64,000 bases of DNA, taken from positions 20,198,782 through 20,262,781 of the forward strand of contig CM071579.1 in the NCBI GenBank assembly GCA_036426205.1. Reading direction: 5' to 3'. Positions 11,116 through 21,900 of the stretch are shown piece after piece. The DNA comes from Ascaphus truei. Its lineage: Eukaryota > Chordata > Amphibia > Anura > Ascaphidae. The notes below the pieces were generated by a model that saw only the letters and a list, made by a program, of their open reading frames with translations, ran no database searches and was not told where the DNA came from. Both the position numbers and the translations under genes were made by a program. The first letter of the stretch is position 1. Every line of letters begins with the position of its first letter.

Positions 11116-12830
11116 CCCTTCTGAGCTGGCAGTCTCTGCAATGCGTTGAAATGAAGTTTAGGGTTAGACTAAGGCAGGTACAACCTCCAGCAACGTAGGG
11201 ATTAAGGATTCCTATAATGAGATACTGGGAAATAAGGTTGTGTGACATCGCATAATGAGCTCGCTGTGCATTAACTTATTTCGCTCAACTCCTTGGGACT
11301 GACGTGCTACAGCTGTGAGGACCTCAAAGGGTTCAGTACGGACAAACCAGGAAGGGACTGGCCTCACATTTAAAAACTGCCCCCCACTCCAATAGGCATG
11401 ATTTATGCCCAATCCCCACACATCTTAAGATGTTTTGTGAAAAAGATGCAGGAGTTATCTGTATAAAACAAAATAAAATCACCATCATCCGAATTCTACA
11501 AAATCTCTTTCCAGTGAAATAATTTAGGCAATAAATATTGCTCACCCTTCCGAGCTGTACAAAACCTCTATAAAAATAGAAATGACATCCTGACAGGCTT
11601 TATTCCTTCCATTTTCTTTTTTTTTCAGTTTGTTCATTTTTTGTTGTTGTTGATACAATTGTATAAAAATTTATATTAGGAGCCTGGAAGCCTCAACACT
11701 TTTTTCACATTTTACCAAATCAAAACTTTGAAAACACATTTCTCTGAGTGTACAGAATTCAAGTTTTAGCAGTTCACCTTCGTTCAGGCTGTAGATCACG
11801 AGACGTGTATGTACGTATGCACAGAAGTATACATACACACAGGCACGATACCCGACTACTCTAATACGCAACACCAGACGCCAGTGCGTGAAAGTTACAG
11901 AAACCTGACCCTCGACCTTTCACCTCTGCACTCCACTTGCCACGTATCATTCGGAGAATGTCAAAGGAAAGCCAGCGTGTGCAGTTTCTGAGGCCACGGC
12001 GGCGCTGAGTGTTTCGGGGGCCGCTGCAAAGGTATCGAATGGCCATGTGAATGTTACATATCCCCACCTCCCACTGGGCTTGGCTGCACCCCGGACAGTA
12101 TTACGAACCGTAACATTCACACCAAGTATCAACCAGATGCATCACGGTGATGAAAACTGAATGGAGTAAGGAGAAAGCCTTCTGCCAACCAATTCGCACG
12201 CACAGGTGGAACGGCCAGACTGACCAGTCTATAAATTTGTACCTTAAACAGGATAACTAAAAGATACTGAGAAGGACACGGCTGCGTCCTTCCAAGGCCC
12301 AATAATAATGGTAATTATAATTACATAACATATTGGTAATATGTGCACACAGCTTCCAAACAGGACGGTGCACCGGTTTAGCAGGCACTGGCTACACGGC
12401 ATGGCAAGTGTGTGCTAAGAAAAGCCAGGGTCACATCACTGGCTAGTCGTCGCCACCCTTTGGAAGGGTGCTGGCGCTGGGACGTGTCACACATTGTACA
12501 AACACGGCAAAGTCCAAATAATAATAATAAAAATAATCACTGATATGGCACCTAAACTCCAAAATAAAACACTTGGAACAAGTAGTACAAGCTGTTCTTC
12601 CATATGAAGCAAAATCCACAACAGAAAGCTGTACCCAGAGTCTTTAGGAGGGAAAGAGGCTTCCGGCTTTTAGCACATGGAGAAGTTTCAGGGCTGCTGA
12701 GACAGCACGGTCTGTGTGTTCTTAGCCAGGATCACTAAGTGTGTTCCTCCAGCTACACATCCTCGCTTTGGAATATCCTTCCCACACTTACCAGAACATC
12801 CTTCTCGCTCACTTCCCAGGGCAGTACTTT

Positions 12831-12958
12831 TCAGTACGGTTTGCTGTCATTCTTGGAGCGCTTAAGTTGAACTTTCAGGCGTTTCATTCCAATCTGAAAG
12901 CCGTTCATGGACTGGATAGCAGCCTGAGCGGAGACGGGATTGTCGTAACTCACAAAAC
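12831..12958 (-). CDS. CELF1: CELF1 coding exon 13 (terminal)
   Basis: 128 bp encoding [20 protein letters not shown] to [10 protein letters not shown] and a TGA at 12833-12831. The acceptor is CCCCAG|GTTTTG. It is followed by the long 3' UTR. Confidence 0.96.
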
Positions 12959-15900
12959 CTGGGGAGAGAGATGACGGACACTGCTGGGTCAGATATTTTT
13001 TTTAATGCAGTTTAAGAGCAAAGACGGCTTCCCCAAGATATACCCCGACATTGGCAACTGGTTCTTGGATACTCCCACTTACCAAAACATTTGCTGAGGT
13101 TGGTTTGTTTATCAATGAAAACTTTGGAGGACACAACATTTCCAAATGGCATGAACATCTGCAGGAGGTCTTGGTCTCCGAACTCCTGGGGCAGATGGTA
13201 TATGAACAAGTTTGCTCCCTCTGGACCTAGACGATACAAACTTGTTACAGCTCGGGTTCTCAATGTATTTACATGGTGGATTTGTGAGTCTCACGCCTTT
13301 TAATGCTCCTTCTCAGTCATTCTCCAAAATGTTGTCTTCATTTTTTTAGATATACTAAAAACATCACTTATCTATATATATATTTTTCTAAGGATGTATG
13401 CACATTACTCTGCGATAGGCTGAATGACCTGTCACTCACACAACCAGTAAGGATGCACATCCCTCCCCATCTGTGATAGACTGATCGACCCGTCACTCAA
13501 CCAGGGCCAGCCAATGAAACTGCCCATTGACTGTGTAACATCTTTAAGTGTCACATATAAAGTGTTTGTGGAGTTCAAATTGAAGTTGAATTGGAAATGA
13601 AGAATACAAAACTGGACTTTGCACGTCAGGCAGGATTTCCTTTCCTATTGTCTGACTTTGCGGCACTTACTGTATTATTATAATTCCCTGTACTGTATGG
13701 TCTTTGAAAAGCACAGAGTACACTGCCTGCGCTATATAAATAAAAACATACATCCCCCTCGAGACTGAGCGAGGAAACACTGGGGGAGGGGATTTTAATG
13801 GCAGTGGAGACAAGGAGAGGGGGAGGCAGATGAGTAGGAGAGGAGGGTGTGTAGTGCGCACAGAGAGGAGCAGACACAGTAAAGCAGGGAGTGCAAAGAG
13901 AGGGGAGGAGAGAGACAGCAAGGAAGGGAGGAGAGAGAGTGCAAAGAGTATCAGGTCATGATTAGGGGAGGAGAGAGTGCAAAGAGGAGCAGGGCATGAT
14001 TAGGGGAGGAGAGAGTAAGGTGGGGAAGAGGGGATATGAGACAGCAAGGCATTACCGGGAGGGGGATAACAAAGAGTCATGTTTCATTAATAACCTCTCA
14101 GATCTGCTAGATCAGCGCGTGTTACTATATTTGTACTCTTTTTCCCTATAATTAAACATTAATTTAAGAGTTAACTACTGGCACCCTTGCTGGTTATCTT
14201 GTTCACATTGTGGGCACATCAGGAATCCATCACAATGGCTACTGAATCACTTTAGTGACTGAAGAGCTGAGAATATTTGCTCACTATTACACCGGCAGCA
14301 AGCCTGTTAAGCGCCTGTCCAGGTGAGCGCGCCACGTACGATACGTTGGATCTCGTGGGGGGGAGTGGCCAGCCACGCCGCCGCCCTCCCGCTTACCTTC
14401 TTTCTGACTCCCAGCAGCTCCCAGGCCCTGTTGTGACAGCAGGCTCTGGTTGTAGAGTGACGGTAGCGCCGCTGCTGCGTACTGCTGGATTCCAGAGTAA
14501 GCCTGACTCAGGGCTTCCATTGTGCTGCCGGTACCATTGGAGAGACCGCCGCCGCCCATCCCGCCACCGCCCATCCCGCCACCGCCCATCCCGCCGCCGC
14601 CCAGCCCGCCATTTAACGCAGCCATCCCTGCACATGGAGACACAGATATTCAGAGTCAGGTGGGTGCTCAGTATTAAACCATATCTTAGAGCATGGGTGG
14701 GCACTCCAGTCCTCCAGGATATTCCTGCTTCAGCACAGGCGACAACCACCTGTACTGAAGTAGGGATATCCTGTAAACCTGACCAGTTGGTGGCCCTTGA
14801 AGACTGGAGTTGCCCACCCCTGTGTTAGAGGATTGTACAGAGACAGGTGAAACAACAATGCCCCCCCCCCCCGCCAACCGCACCATTAGTTTGCCAGGTT
14901 ACCTGCTAGAGAGCCAACGTTAAGACCGGCAGAGGCCCCAGCCAGTGACTGCAGAGCTCCTAGAGAGGCCATGGAATGAACAGATGAGTTATTACTTGGG
15001 CCGCGTGAAGATCCTGGAGGGAGAAGCAAAGCAAACGTAAGAAACGCTTACAAATGCTACCAGAAGCGGAAGCTCTGCCCCTGCGCTCATTACCCCGAGC
15101 ACAGCAGAGCGGAGAACTCGCCACAAGTCACCACCTAAAACGCTCAGGGTACAGGCTCTATTTTTTACTAGGTGTAAATTGGACAAGTTTCTAGGTTGCA
15201 CGATTGCCGAGCAGAAGAGCCGTCCGCCCAAGTCCACAATTATCTTTAAAAATAAGAAGCACAATGGGCCTGGATTAAATACCGCCATCTCTGAATTCGC
15301 TCCCGTTCGGCTAACCTCCCATTTGTTTTACTTCATGCTGCCAGTCTCATGAAACACCGGCGCAATGCTTTCCTCATCTCTAAGAGCTGACCTGGTGACT
15401 TTAGACCGTTAATCGAAACGAAAAGCAGTATTTCAAAGCGACCGCTTGGCACAAACGTCCATGAACGTATACGTGGGCTGGGAACCTCAGAGGGCTTTAA
15501 AAAAAAAAAAAAGACAAATGTCTGAATAGAAACCTAATAATACTCGATTACTGACCTGGGCAATCAGACCTAAACTCAACATTTTACAGATTAAATGATG
15601 GGCTCCATTTCCGTTCCACAGGGACTGAGCCAGGCACGGTTTCTAAATCCCCAATAAATATATTTCCTGGTAAACCAAGGGCATTCACTCCTTTTAATCA
15701 ACATTTATTGGTTATTTCTCTGCCAGAAAATGGGTCAGTCATTGTCCAGAGGGAGAGTGAATAACGAATTTGGATAAAATAACAGGTTGCACTGTTGCCA
15801 GCTATGCTCACGTCTGTTATGAATACACACACGCATTGTTCTTTTTGTGATGGGTAGACATATAGGAATGGAATTGTTTGTTCACTTGTGTGGACACCCA

Positions 15901-18900
15901 AAGCTCGATTTGGATTAGTGGAGGGGATGGTCCACGATCATAGTGTTGGTCCCGGTTTAAAAGACCACGCTGGAACCGAAACATTAATCCGGCACCACTA
16001 ATAAACGCTCACTTGTTTGAATTTAACCACGCGAGTGCCGTTCACTTGATTATAATCTGCAGAACCCATTGCCAGCTATTCCCTGGGGGTGTGCGCGCAC
16101 CCCGCGGCCGTATAACCGACAGTTAAATGTGAGTGCCCGTCTGTCCTATGTCCTACAAGTTCTGAGACCAGTGTCCCAGCAGGAGTTCCCCCCCCCCCCC
16201 CTGCCTTATCCCTTTACTGCCTGAATCCCCCAATCTCTCTTCCAGATACAAACTGCAAAACGGGTTCCGCAATGAACGACACAAAACCGTTCCCCAGAGA
16301 AGAATAATGCGCAGCTCACCAGAACTGGTCAGGACACTGAGCGGACTGCTGGAATTAGTGAGTGCGGAGCTAGCGCTTGGGGTGTTCTGGGCGGCGCTGG
16401 CAGCAGCTGCCAAAGCTGCCAAGTTCTGCAACTGCATGGCATTGAGTCCTGTAACGTGCAACAGAATCGTGAGAACACCATGTGCAACATGAAGCAAACA
16501 AAGTCTGTGCTTTTACAGGAGATAAACAATGCTGATTATGACTGGTGATTAAGTGATACGACAGCCCTCCCCAAAAATAATAACCAAAAAGAAATCTGCA
16601 AGTAAAACACACACCTGATTGCATCTCCATGGAGTACTCACCTCCCATGGGGTGGAGGCCACTCAGGGAGTTGAGGTTCCCAGAGGAGGCCGTCTGTTGG
16701 AGGAGCTGCAAATAAAGCTAGACATTACACCAAAACAAAACAAGAAGGAGAGTGAGGGCTGGGCTCTGCTGTGGGAGAAGTGTCACACACCACAGAAAAC
16801 CAGAGGGTTTAGAAGAACGAGTGGGAAGGGAGAGTTAAGACAGTACGAGAAACAAAGTGGGGTGTGTTATTACACGGCAAAAGATAAAGGTTAGGAACCA
16901 GAAGTCCTGCACACTGCAAGCCGGTAGCAGCCTTAGCGTAAGAAACCCGCAGTCCGGGCCCGGTGAGAATTGGCTTGTACAGTTCCACTGTCCAAATACA
17001 TTAAAAAGTGCAGGCCTCCGATGCAGAGAGACAGGCAACCACATGTTAATGCCTCCTCTGTCTTTACCAGGGAGAGCAACTGCGGTTCGCCCGACAGGCG
17101 GTGGAACGCGGCGGGTATTATTACAGCCCGAAATTTGCACTTTTAAACTCTTTGTAACATCTAGGGAGGAAATGGGGGAGGGGGCGGGGGTCGCAAGAGA
17201 AGAAGGTTCCAAGCGTTTCATTTGCTTGAACCGTTCCATACCCGAGGACAGTTTACTGCCAGGTCCCATAAGTTCAGCAAGAAGGGGAGGAGTAGGGAAG
17301 AACACTTTGTAATAGGAAGTATCGAACGAGAAAGAGTGAGGATTGGAAGACTTCTCCTGCATTAGGGCACTAGCACAGCCCCCCACTTTTTAATTGCTCA
17401 AGCGTTAAAAACACACCACACAGCGCCCTTTCTTCACTTACTGCTAAGTACTGGGGTGCCAGGGTATTGAGCCCCGCAAGGTTTCCCCACATAGAGGCTG
17501 CATTGACTTGCTGCATCTGTTGCTGAAGTTGCTGCGTCATTCGTTTCTGTTCTTTGTCTTTCTGGGTGTCTGCAAACTTTACTACGATTGGAGAGGAGCA
17601 TCCCTGGAAGCAAATACCTCAACTAGTCACGTGTCTGAACAACGCCACACCAAACACCGCTAAATGCGTAGGATTCCCACAGCGCGTGTGTGTGTGCAGC
17701 GATTGGGGTAATATTAGTCTGGCCAATTCCAGTCCTCAAGGTCCACCAACTAGAGTTAAACGGATATCCCTGCTTCCGCACAGGTGGCTCAGTGATTGAG
17801 CCACCTGTGCTGAAGCAGGGATATCCTGAAGACCTGACGTGTTGGTGGCCCTTGAGGACTGGAGTTGCCCACCCCTGGTCTAAACACACCTATGCGTTCA
17901 AGCCAATACAACGCAAGCTGCTGGGACTTACCTCCATGGTTTGTGCTTGGTGCATGGCTTTGATTGCAGTATGCGCCATGGATCTGGTTGTAAATGTCAC
18001 AAACGCACAACCTGTGGAGAATAAGCACATGACTCTGCAGCACCCGCCTTGGTAAATTCCCTTTGTCCGTAGAAAGTCTCATTGCACATACAAACAAGAG
18101 ACGTCACAGGGATTTCTCCCCCAACGGCTTCACCTACCTCTGCTCAAACCATCAGGCCCCCGCAGGATCCGGCTTTCTTCTATCTGTCCAAACTGAGAGA
18201 ACATGACCCGGATATCATTCTCATTACATTTCTTGGAAACCATCCCAATGAACAGCTTTCTGTCTTCAACAGCTAATTGGTAAAGGGCAGAGAGGAGAGA
18301 CGGTTAGTGAGGGAGGACACAAACATTACAACGTACAAGGGGAAAGTTACTTGGCCTTACAGACACTGTCCTTTACCGCAGCATTTTTCTGAACTTAAAA
18401 ATGTACTTTATTTATAAGTAATGCTACGAGTATGAACTCGGCTCAAGATAGAACAAGCCTTCCTGAATATGATTGAAACAGAACTAATTGACATCCATCA
18501 GTGAGTGGAAACAGAGGCTACTGGTACCCTGTTATGTCACACATTGGTATATACTAACTGCGCACTGTACTTGGGTCATTTAATCACACAAACAGAAGAG
18601 AAACTCTAAATCTGTATCAGATAAAACAAAATGGACATAATTCCAGATAATATATCCTAGTTTGGGAAACAGTATAACAGAACCGCCACCCTGGTCCGAG
18701 TGTCATTTTGCCAGGCGCAGAAACGCCTTAGTAAGTCGCTCGCTCCCCGGCCCTTCCTGGCCTCCTACATACAAAGACTAACGCCGGGTCCATAGGGACC
18801 GCGATGGCGTGAACACGCGACAGCACCTCTATGAGGCCGTCCATAGTGCGCGCGACAGCGTGAACAAGAGACGGCGCCAACAAGAAACGGAGCCTGTATG

Positions 18901-21900
18901 AGGCCGTCCATAGTGATCACAAGCGATGAAACGCGACAGCATTTCCAGAAGACAAGATTTTTGCGTTTTGTCGCGGCGCCTGAGTCACGTGGGCAGTTCA
19001 GCCAATGAGGGCGAACCGCTATGCGCTCCTGCACTATGGCCGTGGCCATATAGAGGCGCAGAGAGGGGATCCCATATGTATGGACCCGCTTCCGAAGATA
19101 CTGACCTCCGTAGAATGTGCCGGTAGAAGCACCGGCTAAAGCTGTGATTATGCAGATGCACTACGCGCTCACGCACGCACTTGTGACGTCACATTTGCGA
19201 CGTGCACAAGCACATTCTTCTGCATGCTCGACTGCAGGGGAGACAAGGCTGAAATCGCTTCTTTGATTGGACGGCTGCATCACGTGACATGGCCATCGCA
19301 ACCAGAAAACTAATTTGGAAAACACTTCAACAGTCTCCCGCATTGCAGTAGCAAGGGTGCGACACTCACGGCAGGTATAAGCGCTTTACAGGGGTGCATA
19401 CTATTTGTTTTGATGCTCTGGGCGAAGCCGTGGGCGGTTTTTGGTATAATCACGGCCTAAGCTAGCTGGGCTTTAAAGTTTAAAGCTCCCGTGTCATGCG
19501 GACCAATGATGTCACAGCTTTTGGCCCATGGGCAGTGGAGCTTTGAAACGCCGACATAACGTGAACGCTGCTAACCAAGCGACTACCAGAACCCCCTACG
19601 GAGGTTTGTGTATCCGGAAGCAGGGGGTTGTCAGAGCTGAAATGGATGGTGCTCAACTCCGGAGACCCCCTGCTGAGCGAGAGAGAGAGAGAGAGAGAGA
19701 GCGAAGGAGAGCGAGAGCGAAGGAGAGCGAGAGCGAAGGAGAGCGAGAGAGAGCGAAAGAGCGAGAGAGCGAAAGAGAGCGAGAGCGAAAGAGCGAGAGA
19801 GAGAGAGAGAGAGAGCGAAAGCGAAAGAGAGAGAGCGAAAGAGAGCGAGAGCGCGAAAGAGAGAGAGCGAGAGCGCGAAAGAGAGAGAGAGCGAAAGAGC
19901 GAGAGAGAAAGAGCGAAAGAGAGATCTAACACCAGACATCATGGACTGCCGCTTTAAGATCATCAATACCACAGTGCTCATATCTGTACCAACTGAAAGG
20001 ACAGAACAAATGACAACTCCAGCAGCCCATGAAGAAGTCGTATGTTCAGAGATGGATTTGTTACTCAACCAGTAAAAAGCAAGGGGCGAAACAGAGGAAA
20101 AACATCTGCGTGACAACCCCACACGGAAGTCACCATAACATTACTATCAGCACACGGAAGTCACCATAACATTACTATCAGCACANNNNNNNNNNNNNNN
20201 NNNNNNNNNNNNNNNNNNNNNNNNNNNNNNNNNNNNNNNNNNNNNNNNNNGGTGGGGGAGGTAAAGAGAGATCTAACACCAGACATCATGGACTGCCGCT
20301 TTAAGATCATCAATACCCAGTGCTCATATTGTACCAAATGAAAGGACCAGCATACAAATGCACACAGCCATGAAGAAGTGTATGTTCAGAGATGGATTTG
20401 TACTCAACACAGTAAAAGCAAGGGCGAGAAACAGAGGAAAAACTCTGCTGACAACCCCACACGGAAGTCACCACAAAATACTATCAGCAACGGAAGTCAC
20501 CTAACATTACTATCAGCACACGGAGAGTCACCAAACATATATCAGCAATGGAAGTCACCATAAACATACTATCAGCACATGGAAGTCACCATAACATTAC
20601 TATCAGCACATGGAAGTCACCATAACATTACTATCAGCACATGGAATCACCATAACATTACTATCAGCACATGGAAGTCACCATAACATTACTATCAGCA
20701 CATGGAAGTCACCATAACATTACTATCAGCACATGGAAGTCACCATAAACATTATATCAGCACATGAAGTCACCATAACATACTATCAGACCAGGAAGTC
20801 ACCATAACATTACTATCAGCAAACGGAAGTCACCATAACATACTATCAGCACACGGAATCACCATAACATTACTATCAGCACATGGAAGTCACCATAACA
20901 TTACTATCAGCACATGGAGCTCATGAAAGTAACAGGACACAATTCTACGTACCATTATTTTTCTCGCTGTCAGCTGGCTTCATCTGTATGGGATGATGCA
21001 TCTAAAACCAAAAGCCACACAGACCAGTTAGGCACGTTCTATGCTACGCCGTGCGCGCGCGCGCGGAATTTCAGTTGGCTGACGTTAGTCAGCCTTTCTA
21101 GAGAAGGGCCGCGCGCGCGCACGGCAGGGAGAGGGGAGCCGACACACAGCGCGAAGATGAAGAAATTCATCTTTTCGCACTGCTACTGTCACTACAATGA
21201 ACCTGTGGGGTGGGTTGGGGTAGGGGTGGTCGGGGGTGGGGGGGGGGGGGGGGCGGGGGGGTGGGGGGGGTGGGGGGGGGGGGGGGGGGGGGGGGTGGGG
21301 GGGGGGGGGGGGGGTTTGGGGTATGGGGGGGGGGGGGGGGGTGGGGGGGGGGGGGGGGGGGGTGTGGGGGGGGGGAAAGGGGGGGGGGGGCTAGCGAGGA
21401 ACGACGTGCACGGACCACAAGACACACAAGAAACACAAGAAACCAAGACCACAAGACACACAATACACACAATACACACAATACACACACACACAGACAC
21501 ACCCACACCCACCCACACAACCCACACACACAACCCACACACACAACCCACACACACAACCCACACACACACACAACCCACACACACAACCCACACACAC
21601 ACAACCCACACACACACAACCCACACACACACAACCCACACACACACCTGCAGCTCCCGGCTCTATATACATGAAAAGCATGCGGCACGTGAACGCGCGT
21701 TCGCATAGGAACGCGCGGCCGCACGCTGCATAGAACAGCCCTTAGGAGGACTTTATCCTGCTCCCAAGAGGTGCAACTTTCCAACTAACCTTTCCTCACA
21801 TACCCCACACAATATATCCACAGAAGCAGATCCCTCCTACCTACACAGAGACACAGCGTATTAGGGCTGTACACGCCAGGCCGCAGAACGGCTCGCTTAC

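Larger units (their letters stand above)
7420..12830 (-). other. CELF1: Putative CELF1 3' untranslated region
   Basis: No coding exon was seen after the TGA at 12831. The segment has the A/U-rich character of a long vertebrate 3' UTR, including T/A runs at 8090-8270 and 9815-10130. It holds a GU-rich element at 7448-7460, a (GU)n tract at 10477-10499, a MITE at 9368-9567 and a dispersed repeat at about 10930-11115. Its extent is inferred from the lack of any other gene and from the putative ATTAAA. Confidence 0.55.
18273..20952 (-). other. CELF1: CELF1 intron 4, with assembly gap
   Basis: A 2.7 kb intron. It contains a GC-rich segment with repeated GCGACAGC and AGGCCGTCCATAGTG blocks (18.78-19.35 kb), a (GA/CGAAAGA)n tract at 19678-19924, an N gap at 20186-20250, and a 33-bp tandem array to about 20915. 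No exon was recognised. Confidence 0.8.

Noticed and set aside
19480..20122. Ser/Leu/Arg-rich frames
   Set aside because: They are translations of the (GA)n purine microsatellite.
21167..21784. Proline-rich or Cys-Val-rich frames
   Set aside because: They come from a poly-G tract followed by (CA)n in a CELF1 intron.
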